Of a stretch of 64,000 nt of DNA, positions 55,078 through 64,000 are shown in pieces. Position numbers and translations under genes: made by a program. Below the pieces are notes generated by a model that was not told where the DNA came from, made no database searches, and saw nothing but the letters and a program-made list of their open reading frames with translations. The DNA comes from Lampris incognitus (Eukaryota; Chordata; Actinopteri; Lampriformes; Lampridae). Each line of letters begins with the position of its first letter. Position 1 is the first letter of the stretch. The DNA is taken from the NCBI RefSeq assembly GCF_029633865.1, contig NC_079216.1:66458978-66522977 (forward strand). Reading direction: 5' to 3'.

Positions 55078-55490
55078 CCCCCCCCCCCCTTTTCTCCCCA
55101 ATTGTACCCGTCCAATTACCCCACTCTTCCAAGCCATCCCGGTCGCTGCTCCACCCCCTCTGCTGATCCGGGGAGGGCCACATGCCTCCTCTGGTACAGC
55201 CGCTTCTTTTCCCCTGACAGTGAGGAGTTTCACCAGGGGGACGCAGCGCGTGGGAGGATCACGCTATTCCCCCCAGTTCCCCCCCCCCCCCCCCCGAACA
55301 GGTGCCCTGACCGAGCAGAGGAGGCGCTACTGCAGCGACCAGGACGCATACTCACATCTGGCTTCCCACCTGCAGACACGGCCAATTGTGTCTGTAGGGA
55401 TGCCCGACCAAGCCGGAGGTAACCCGGGGATTCGAACCGCCAATTCCCGTGTTGGTAGGCAACGGAATAGACCACTACGCCACCCGGACC
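55078..55490 (-). mobile_element. tRNA-derived SINE (family B)
   Basis: Minus orientation. The head complement is at the right (GGGGATTCGAACCGCCAATT) and the poly-C/T-rich tail complement at the left. A poly-C run of about 15 lies at 55280. Part of the middle near GGGCCACATGCCTCC is deleted relative to other copies. Confidence 0.85.
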
Positions 55491-55885
55491 CCCCGAGTTC
55501 ATGTAAACTGACTACATCACAGTCCCCATTTACAATGGCTTGTAAATGCCCATGGCTTGGTGCTGGAGGGGAGCTGTGTCTGGTACACACCGGGTCTCAC
55601 ACAGACGGACCGCTTGTGGCACCAGATGGATGCAAAACCAAGAGGAACATCCGTCCAATCTGGACCCCCGCAACAGCACCTGGGCAGCAGCTTTCCGACA
55701 AGCTGATGAGAACAGGGACAGCTTAGAGCAAACACACACACAGATGCCCACGCACAAGCGGAACTTGGCTGGGATCAAGTTTGGGAAAGACACACAACTT
55801 ATATTTGTTCTTTTCAAGGTAAAGGCAGTTCTGCCTTTCCGGACGCGTCACATGAATATGTGTGACCTGAGAGCAGGATAAGCCG

Positions 55886-57215
55886 TTTCAATTCAGTTCA
55901 GTTCAATTCAGTTCAGTTCAATTTATTGTCATTAAAAACAATGTGCAGGCACATGTTAAAAATTACATGAGGGCTGTGGCTTCACCAAACAGTGCAAGGC
56001 AGACACACACACAAACACAGCAAACACAGTATAAAATATACACACATGAAGACCAAAAGATAAAATAAGTTAGAAGAGAGCTGGAGTACAAAATATTTAA
56101 AAATATCTGCAGACATTCAGTGGGTGGCCAGGTTCAGGTGGGCAACAGCTTGGGGAAAGAAGCTGGTTTTGAGCCTGGTAGTGCGGGCTCTGAGGCTCCT
56201 GTAGCGCCTCCCAGAGCGCAGGGGGGAGAACAGTCCATGGTTGGGGTGGGTGGGATCTCTGCTGATGCCCAGACCCCTTCCAAGGCAGCATTTGTGATAA
56301 ATGTCTTTTATGGCTGGGAGCTGGGTACCGGTGATGTGCTGGGCCGCCTTGACGATCCGCTGCAGAGCTTTCTGGTCTACTGAGGTGCAGTTGCTGTACC
56401 ACACTGAGATGCAGATGGTCAGGATGCTCTCTATGGTGCAGTGGTAGAAGTTGGTGGGAATTTTGGGAGGTAGACGGGCGCTCCTCAGCCTCCTCAGGAA
56501 ATGCAGGCATTGTTGGGCCTTTTTCACAAAGGCCTGGCTGTTTGATGTCCAGGAAAGGTCCTCGCTGATGTGGACTCCAAGGAATTTAAAGCTGGAAACA
56601 CGCTCCACTTTCACCCCATTGATGTGTATGGGGGAGGGGCTGCAGCTTCTAGACCTCCTGAAGTCCACAATCAGCTCCTTAGTCTTCTGCACGTTGAGGA
56701 CAAGATTGTTGGTAGTACACTATGATGTGAGGTGCTGAATCTCGTCCCTGTAGGCCATCTCATCATTGTTGGTGATACGGCCAATGACTGTGGTGTCATC
56801 TGCAAACTTAACTATAACATTTGAAGGGTGAGTTGGCAGGCAGTTGTGGGTAAAGAGGGAGAAAAGGAGGGGGCTCAGAACACAGCCTTGAGGGGCACCT
56901 GTGCTGAGGGTCAGGGTGGAGGAGGTGTGGTCACCTAACCTAACAGACTGAGGTCTGTTGGTCAGGAAATCCAGGATCCAGTTACAGAGGGAGGGGTTGA
57001 GGCCAAGGGAGAGGAGTTTGGTGGTTAGTTTGGCGGGGATGATAGTGTTGGGTGGGTAGTCATTCAGACATGTGGATGTTGGTTTCTTGGAGACTGGAAT
57101 GATAGAGGTGGTCTTAAAGCATGCCGGGACTATGGATTGGGACAGTGAGAGGTTAAATACAGGTGTGAAGATCTCAGCCAGCTGGTCGGCACATTCCCGG
57201 AGGTTGGGTTAGGGT
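55886..57215 (-). mobile_element. L2/Rex1-like LINE, 5'-truncated and internally deleted
   Basis: On the minus strand: [20 protein letters not shown] joined to [20 protein letters not shown], then [40 protein letters not shown], the catalytic FADDT in [49 protein letters not shown] and a 3' end near LKTSFFPQAVAHLN (56117). About 100 residues are missing at the ND/NTIIP junction (about 57055). The 3' UTR ends in a (TTGAACTGAA)n-type tail near 55888-55920. Confidence 0.88.
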
Positions 57216-58189
57216 TGGATGATGGATGGATAGATGGGTTTCCTAGCCTACGTTGAATGGATGAAGTTCATATCTAACTTTAAGGACATTTTTGCAGTGA
57301 GTGAAGGCAGCACATTACCCCCTTCTGACATTTACAAAAACTTCTTTTTTTTTTTACTTGAGCAACATTTTGATAGTCAGCATTTTACAAATTCAATATT
57401 GTGCATCAGTACTTCTAAAGTAAGACAGTAAGGGATCAGCTGTGGTGAGCAGAGCAGATTATATTTGAAGAGTCCTCTCTGTAAGCCATAAAAATGGTAA
57501 TATGAGCTGCTGCTGGTGGAAAGATGCTCCTGTGGCTGGACTGGACTGGACTGGAGACATTACGGTGAGAGGAACGAGTCCGGGCTTCCTTTCTGCTCCT
57601 GCCGCTCACTCACTGGTGAATCAGCCACTGGGAGGCTGCCAGCTCATCACATTTGCTCGAGTTGCCCTGTGAGGTGTTTGGAGCCAGTGTACTAATGTGG
57701 ACACACATCTGGTCAGGATGACGTGTGCAAAGCAAACGGCCTCAAACACATTCTGTGACATATTTCTAGCACACAACAGTGTCTGTTACGGTTTGTACAA
57801 TACTGTAATCTCTGCTTTTAATCACTACACTGAACACGAGGACGGAGAAGGGAGACAGACAACACACACACACACACACACACACACCTCTCAGCCCTTC
57901 CTTCCACCTCCCTGCTCATCACTGCTTTTCTTTGCTGCCTCCTCCTACATCACATACATGTGATGTGACTTCCTCTTTTTCTCTCTTTGTCTTTCTTCCT
58001 GTCCTGGCAAAGCCATGGACAGCTGCCTGATGTCCCTTCGGTGACCTTGGCTTTGGTGAACAAGCACAACTTGTTTGTACCTGGCAGGACACCTACTGAC
58101 AGGCAGGGCAGCTTACCTGCCTGTGAGCATCCAGCTTTCCTCTCACTGTTAATTAAACACACCGTCTGACTGCTCATGAAAGGTTTCCA
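57216..58189. other. Non-coding stretch, nothing recognised apart from a short (CA)n
   Basis: GGACTGGACTGGACT at about 57540 and a CA run at 57863-57888. Confidence 0.4.
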
Positions 58190-59150
58190 ACCCCCTGTTA
58201 CCTCTGACCCCCTGTTACCTCCGACCCCCTGTTACCTCCGACCCCGTGTTACCTCCGTCCCTGTGTTACCTCTGACCCCGTGTTACCTCTGACCCCGTGT
58301 TACCTCCAACCCCCTGTTACCTCTGACCCCCTGTTACCTCCGACCCCCTGTTACCTCCGACCCCGTGTTACCTCTGACCCTGTGTTACCTCTGACCCCCT
58401 GTTACCTCCGTCCCTGTGTTACCTCTGACCCCGTGTTACCTCTGTCCCCGTGTTACCTCTGAACCCGTGTTACCTCTGACCCCGTGTTACCTCTGTCCCC
58501 GTGTTACCTCTGTCCCCGTGTTACCTCTGACCCCGTGTTACCTCTGTCCCCGTGTTACCTCTGTCCCCGTGTTACCTCTGTCCCCGTGTTACCTCTGACC
58601 CCGTGTTACCTCTGTCCCCGTGTTACCTCTGTCCCCGTGTTACCTCTGTCCCCGTGTTACCTCTGACCCTGTGTTACCTCCGACCCTGTGTTACCTCCGA
58701 CCCCCTGTTACCTCTGACCCCGTGTTACCTCCGACCCTGTGTTACCTCCGACCCCCTGTTACCTCTGACCCCGTGTTACCTCCGTCCCTGTGTTACCTCC
58801 GACCCCGTTACCTCTGACCCCATGTTACCTCCGTCCCTGTGTTACCTCTGACCCCGTGTTACCTCTGTCCCCGTGTTACCTCTGACCGCGTGTTACCTCT
58901 GTCCCCGTGTTACCTCTGACCCCGTGTTACCTCTGACCCCGTGTTACCTCTGACCGCGTGTTACCTCTGTCCCCGTGTTACCTCTGTCCCCGTGTTACCT
59001 CTGAACCCGTGTTACCTCTGACCCCGTGTTACCTCTGTCCCCGTGTTACCTCCGACCCCGTTACCTCTGACCCCGTGTTACCTCCGTCCCCGTGTTACCT
59101 CTGTCCCCGTGTTACCTCTGACCCCGTGTTATCTCCGACCCTGTGTTCCC
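58190..59150 (+). repeat. 17-bp minisatellite, about 55 copies, derived from SINE-B
   Basis: The unit is CCCCGTGTTACCTCTGA with CTG/CCG/GTC variants. The unit matches the SINE-B segment ATCCCCGTGTTACCTCCGG that follows the B box, and the array runs without a break into the rest of a SINE-B at 59143. The left edge GGTTTCCAACCCCCTGTTAC also resembles the B-box start of the SINE. The tRNA-like head upstream of that is missing. Confidence 0.9.
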
Positions 59151-59489
59151 TCCGGCTTGGTTGGGCGTCCCTACAGACACATATTGGCCGTGTCTGCGGG
59201 TGGGAAGCTGGGTGTGGGTATGTATCCTGTTCGCTGCACTAGCGCCTCTTCTGGTCAGTCGGGGTGCTTGTTCAGGGGGGAGGGGGAGGGAGAACTGGGG
59301 GGGAATAGCGTGATCCTCCCACGTGCTACGTCCCCCTGGTGAAACTCCTCACTGTCAGGTGAAAAGAAGCGGCTGGTGACTCCACATGTATGGGAGGAGG
59401 CATGTGGCAGTCTGCAGCCCTCCCTGGACCAGCAGAGGGGGTGGAGCAGCGACCGGGATAGCTCAGAAGAGTGGGGTAATTGGCCGGAT
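59143..59489 (+). mobile_element. SINE (family B) body, head replaced by the 17-bp minisatellite
   Basis: From CCTCCGGCTTGGTTGGGCGT to GGGGTAATTGGCCGGATA in plus orientation, followed at once by an inverted V-SINE tail. Confidence 0.85.
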
Positions 59490-60910
59490 ACTTCCATCCA
59501 TCCATTATCTGACCCGCTTATCCTGCTCTCAGGGTTGCGGAGATGCTGAAGCCTATCCCAGCAGTCACTGGGCGGCAGGCGGAGAGACACCCTGGACAGG
59601 TCGCCAGACCATCACACACACACACACACACACACACGCGCGCGGGCTGTTGGAACAAATTTCTATATTTGAATATATTTCGAATATTAAAAATGTTAAT
59701 ACTATTCAAATGCTAGAATTGCCATTCGAATGTGTGAAAACATTTTTTTTAATATACGTATATAAATGCGTTGGCTAACGTTAGCGAATCTCGCTCTTCT
59801 CACCTGCCTACCCATGTGCCATGCTTTTGACGCGTCATGAACAATAAAGTTTGAGTCTGAATCACAATATCATTAAACACGCGCAATACCATTAACGTCA
59901 CTATCACAGAAATGGCGGATAGCGAGGACACAACGGAGAGCACCACTCCTGACCATCTGAGAAGCGAGGTGTGGAAAACACTTGGATTTCGGTCAACCAA
60001 GGGAAAAATCCCAGAGATACAGTAATCTGCAGAATGTGCAAGATCCAAATGAAACACCACACTACAACCAGCAACACCTGCTACCGCTACACCCTGGCAC
60101 GCCGGCCGCAGAGCCAAGGGAGTCTGAGGAGCCGCAGCTAAAGCAAGAACGTCCTCCTTTTTGCCTCCCTCCTCATCGAGAGGTTTACCAGCTAAACGGC
60201 GATTACGGAGCAACTGACACGGTTTATCTGCAAAGATATGAGACGAGCAGCACCTCGCAGGGGTCTGGGTTTAAAGATTTCCTCCACCAGCTGGAGCCAC
60301 GGTACACGGGTCCTAGCCGTGCAAGCATCACCAACAGAGTTGTGAGACTGGACGACGCCACTGAAGACAACACCAAAAACTACGGTAGGCTACGTCTTGG
60401 TTCAAGTAGCCTGTACCCACCGGTGTGTAAAGACGCACACAACTCACTCAACAACACGGTGGCTATCTGCTAAATATGGATGTCCTGGGCACAAATGAAC
60501 TAAAACGTGGGAACCAATTGCACTGCACACGAATTAACCAAAACACAAGGTATTTTAATAGGCGATGGAAAACGTGTCTCCTCAGTCTCATTCTCCTACT
60601 GGCAGCTCCTAAGCACTTGGGACACCTCCCGAGGTCTCCTAGATATCTGGGGGAGTAGCAGTGTTTCTTAGCCTCGAGAAAGTTGATAAATAGCTTTTAC
60701 GGACTTTCTGAGAGTTCATTCGTCTTTCTCGACGTTTTGAGTGGTTGGATCGCCCTCTAGTGGACAGAATGTACTTAATAACCACATTCTGATACTGTAG
60801 ACATTGGCATAAGCCTGGAACAGGTTAATTTAGAGCTTTAAAACATTCGAATATTGAAAATAATAATGCATAGAAATTCGAATATGATTATATAGGAAGA
60901 TTGACAGCCC

Positions 60911-60946
<36 letters not shown>

Positions 60947-61168
60947 CTGGGGACAATTTAGTATAGCCGAGTCACCTGACCTACAGGTCTTTGGACTGTG
61001 GGAGGAAACCGGAGCCCCCGGAGGAAACCCACGCAGACACAGGGAGAACATGCAAACTCCACACAGAGGACGACCCCCAAGGTTGGACTACCCCGGGGCT
61101 CGAACCCAGGACCTTCTTACTGTGAGGCGACTGAGCTAACCACTGTGCCACCGTGCCGCCTGGCCAGA
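59490..61168 (-). mobile_element. V-SINE split by a nested hAT element
   Basis: The 3' part (59490-59620, TCCATCCATCCATTATCTGA ... CAGACCATCACACA) and the 5' part (60945-61168, GGGGACAATTTAGTATAGCC ... CCACCGTGCCGCC) together form one minus-orientation V-SINE. The hAT element interrupts it within the internal (CA)n run, which survives on both sides. Confidence 0.85.
59644..60912 (+). mobile_element. Degraded hAT element with BED zinc-finger relic
   Basis: The ends share GGGCTGT (59644-59650) and its complement in GACAGCCCTA (60903-60912), plus ATTCGAATAT subterminal motifs. Inside, one frame starts MADSEDTTESTTPDHLRSEV at 59912, and after a frameshift ICRMCKIQMKHHTTTSNTC looks like a BED-type zinc finger. 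Further on, FKDFLHQLEPRYTGPSRASI resembles hAT transposase. Several stops and frameshifts and the small size (1.27 kb) show an internally deleted, inactive copy. It is nested in the V-SINE at 59490-61168. Confidence 0.75.
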
Positions 61169-61498
61169 TACAATTGGGGGGAAAAGGGAGGGGGGGGGGT
61201 CCATCCACCCACCCCTCCAAAAAAAAAGGGGGGGGGGGTTTGGAGAACGTCACCACAGCTGGCAGGACGGGGCCACTGTCTCTGCAGCAACACATTTTAC
61301 AAGTGACGTTGAACACTTGGAAGTGGATACAAGACTGAACACAGGGCACACAGACGCCACACGGCTCCCTACACCTCGACTATGGAGATGCTGTTTAAAT
61401 GGGTCAGAGTGATGGCGAGCTCCTCTCCCGGTCAGGTGTGACAGCCTCCCCGGAGCCACACAGCCCCCATTATGTGCCGGTTAAGCATAAACCAGGCA
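61169..61498. other. Non-coding stretch with poly-G/A tract
   Basis: GGGGGGGG and AAAAAAAA tracts at 61188-61240. No gene. Confidence 0.4.
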
Positions 61499-61526
61499 CA
61501 CTCTCACACACACACTCTCACACACA

Positions 61527-61595
<69 letters not shown>

Positions 61596-61698
61596 TCACT
61601 CTCACACACACACACACACACTCTCACACACACACTCTCACACACACACTCTCACACACACTCTCACACACACTCTCACACACACTCTCACACACACT

Positions 61699-61731
<33 letters not shown>
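61499..61731. repeat. (CA)n / (CACACTCT)n compound microsatellite
   Basis: 230 bp of CA repeats punctuated by CTCTCA and CTCACT at semi-regular spacing. Confidence 0.95.
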
Positions 61732-61734
<3 letters not shown>

Positions 61735-62516
61735 AGCATCGTTGTCTCTCTCTGGCTCTTCCTCTCCCTGCATCTTTCCTTCCCAGCATCCCCCAGACAG
61801 CCACTGGTCCATGCTGGGGGAAACACAGGTGACCCATTTCACGACAGGGTATAGGGACCAGAGGATCATCCTCATTTTTCTATTCTCTCCCGGTTTGCTT
61901 CTATACATAGCTGCCTTTAGAATAAGACGTACTCAAGAAGAAGAAGAAGGGAAGAAAGATGAATTCTGCTCTTTCTTCTGCAGCTGGGATGAAATTACCA
62001 CGCTTACGAAGGGGCAGGGTTACGGCGGGGACACGGACGGGGAAGAAAAGGCATTAGGAAAGGAAGAAGGGAAACAAAAGCAGGCGCTGCATCAGTTTAA
62101 TCTGTCTGTCCTGCTGTATACAGAAGGCGACTGCAGGATAATATTCACCACCAAAGGCGACAAAACCTCTGCGGTGTATGACAACGGCAGCGGGTCCGAC
62201 ACGGCGTGATGTGCTTTAGAGCCCCGTCAGCAACCCGTCTGTGTGTCCACACAGAGATGAAGACGAGGGAGGAAGGTGTGCATTAGAAACGAAAACCCAG
62301 GAGAGGCAGAAGGAGAGGAGGCGAGTAGATACATGAGGGGGGAAGAGGATGAGGGAAAGGTAGAGAGATGAGCGAGTGTGGGTCTTGGAGGAGAGCAGAG
62401 AAACATGGGATGCTGAGGAGCAAAACGGAGGATGCATTCATGAGACGAACACAAGCTGACTCCGCCCCCCTCCCGAAGACAGCGCTGCCAATTGTTGCTG
62501 CTTCATCGAGTCCGGC
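61732..62516. other. Non-coding stretch, nothing recognised
   Basis: An open plus frame runs from the microsatellite to 62209, but it shows no family resemblance and starts inside CA repeats. I do not call a gene. Confidence 0.4.
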
Positions 62517-62612
62517 CATAGTCGGACTCGACTAGACCGGGCCTCGAACCCCGGTCCCCAGTGGTCAACTGCATCGACACAAAGCTGATGCTTAGACCGT
62601 TACACCACCGTG
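62517..62612 (-). repeat. tRNA-like SINE head (third type)
   Basis: On the minus strand GGTGGTGTAACGGTCTAAGC (A-box-like) and GACCGGGGTTCGAGGCCCGG (B-box-like) are about 45 bp apart, with a long variable region. It sits tail-side of a SINE-B. Probably a tRNA-derived repeat and not a tRNA gene. Confidence 0.55.
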
Positions 62613-62631
62613 GACTCCAAAATTTTTTTGG

Positions 62632-63064
62632 AGCCCCCCCCCTTTTCTCCCCAATTGTACCCGGCCAATTGCCCCACTCTTCCGAGCCATCCCTTTGGAT
62701 GCTCCACCCCCCTCTGCTGATCCGGGGAGGGCTGCAGACTACCACATGCCTCCTCCCATACATGTGGAGTCACCAGCCGCTTCTTTTCACCTGACAGTGA
62801 GGAGTTTCACCAGGGGGACGTAGCACATGGGAGGAACACGCTATTCCCCCCAGTTCCCCCTTCTCCCAAACAGGCACCCCGACCGACCAGAGGAGGCGCT
62901 AGTGCAGCGACCAGGATACACACACACATCCGGCTTCCCACCCACAGACACAGCCAATTGGGTCTGTAGGGACGCCCGACCAAGCCGGAGGTAACACAGG
63001 GATTCGAACCGCTGATCCCCATGTTGGTAGACAAAGGAATAGACCGCCAAACCACCCAGATGCC
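62632..63064 (-). mobile_element. tRNA-derived SINE (family B)
   Basis: A near full-length minus copy with head complement GATTCGAACCGCTGATCCCC at the right and poly-C/T-rich end at the left. Confidence 0.87.
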
Positions 63065-63169
63065 CCTGTCAGGGAATTTCTCCTATGTGTAGGGGACCCC
63101 AAATAAATAAATAAATAAAATCGATTCAGTGCAAGATCACGATATCAAACTGTGATGATTTTAATATTG

Positions 63170-63551
63170 GTGACACGGTGGCGCAGTGCTTAGCGTGGTC
63201 GCCTCACAGCAAGAAGGTCCTGGGTTCGAGCTCCGGGGTAGTCCAACCTTGGGGGTCGTCCCGGGTCGTCCTCTGTGTGGAGTTTGCATGTTCTCCCCGT
63301 GTCTGCGTGGGTTTCCTCCGGGTGCTCCGGTTTCCTCCCACAGTCCAAAGACCTGTACGTCAGGTGGATCAGCCATACTAAATTGTCCCTAGGTGTGAAT
63401 GTGTGTGTGTGTGTTGGCCCTGTGTGATGGCCTGGTGGCCCCGCCACCCCGAGAGGAGGACAAGCGGGTCGGATGATGGATGGATGGATGATGGATGGAT
63501 GGATGGATGGATGGATGGATGGATGGATGGATGATGGATGGATGGATGGGG
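63170..63551 (+). mobile_element. V-SINE with (ATGG)n tail
   Basis: The head GGTGACACGGTGGCGCAGTG, the conserved core GTGTGGAGTTTGCATGTTCT and TTTCCTCCCACAGTCCAAAG, a short (GT)n, an internally shortened 3' region and about 75 bp of GGAT repeats. Confidence 0.88.
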
Positions 63552-63794
63552 TTTAATATCGCAGCATATCCACTGAGTCCTGATGTTGCAGCACCATCAG
63601 CAGCCTCTGTGACGAGGTCTGAAGAAAGAAATCCACTTTAGTTTGTCTTTGTATTCTTACAATGAAATCTGTCTTCTGTGTTTAACCATCCTACTGTACA
63701 GCAGCAGTGGGCAGCTGCAGCGCCCGGGGACCAACTCCAGTTCTTCCTCCCATTGCCTTGCTCATGGGTACAGGCAGGAGTGTGAACCCTAACA

Positions 63795-63966
63795 TGCATG
63801 TCTTTTTGATGGTGGGAGGAAACTGGAGCACCCGGAGGAAACCCGCGCAGACACGGGGAGAACATGCAAACTCCACACAGAAAGGACCTGGGACGGCCTG
63901 GGGTTCGAACCCAGGACCTTCTTGCTGTCAGGCAACAGCGCTGACCACTGGGCCACCGTGCTGCTG
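63795..63966 (-). mobile_element. V-SINE 5' half, minus orientation
   Basis: It covers the core and head complement (GGGAGGAAACTGGAGCACCC ... GGGGTTCGAACCCAGGACCT ... CCACCGTGCTGC). The 3' half is absent. Confidence 0.8.
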
Positions 63967-64000
63967 ATGACATGATTTCTACATCTCTGAATGTGTGAAT

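Noticed and set aside
58280-59342. Plus-strand frames reading CYLCPRVTSVPVLPL repeats
   Set aside because: They are translations of the 17-bp minisatellite, with no start context or homology.
61472-62209. 245-codon plus-strand frame
   Set aside because: It begins inside CA repeats (HTHTH), and the unique part shows no recognisable domain, splice context or codon pattern of a gene.
62517-62612. Possible tRNA gene
   Set aside because: The A and B boxes are present, but the expected acceptor and anticodon stems do not form and the sequence is embedded among SINEs.

Overview
The window is nuclear DNA from a vertebrate, most likely a ray-finned (teleost) fish. Two spliced protein-coding genes with clear vertebrate orthologues are present. 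The surrounding DNA holds fish-type tRNA-derived SINEs (including a V-SINE/DANA-like family), RTE-like and L2/Rex1-like LINEs, Tc1 and hAT transposons, a solo LTR and very many (CA)n/(GT)n runs. No bacterial-type operon, CRISPR array or RNA gene is visible.

The two genes are convergent. On the left, rabl2 (plus strand, 5099-7896) is complete. Its eight exons encode 223 residues, and one of its introns has U12-type splice signals. From 17117 to beyond the right edge, shank3 (minus strand) is present for its 3' part only. Eleven exons, from just upstream of the PDZ domain to the C-terminal SAM domain (17117-51223), join in one continuous frame of 1,320 residues. They include a 24-nt microexon. 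The 5' exons (ankyrin, SH3) lie outside the window. SHANK3 and RABL2B are also tail-to-tail at human 22q13.33, with ACR between them; I see no acrosin-like exon here.

Layout: 1-3240 repeats (MITE, CDK2-like pseudogene fragment, RTE LINE); 3240-4391 hAT element with exact 8-bp target duplications and an internal 41-bp minisatellite; 4392-7896 CpG-rich promoter and rabl2; 7897-17116 intergenic and 3'UTR DNA with a V-SINE, a foldback element and a 27-bp minisatellite; 17117-51223 shank3, with a 14.7-kb last intron holding a 3.4-kb array of 15-bp units, a solo LTR, SINEs and MITEs. Another shank3 intron is almost entirely one 3.0-kb DDE transposon. 51224-64000 is shank3 intron or upstream DNA with SINEs, an L2-like LINE, a 17-bp minisatellite that appears to have grown out of a SINE, and a hAT element nested in a V-SINE.

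The two genes are not known to act together: RABL2 is a ciliary GTPase and SHANK3 a postsynaptic scaffold. I did not find a new biological system. The points most worth following up are splicing features (U12 intron, microexon, transposon-filled intron) and mobile-element mechanics (inverted target copies at two retro-insertion 5' junctions, a SINE-born minisatellite, nested insertions). Family names of repeats are from recognition only, without database searches.
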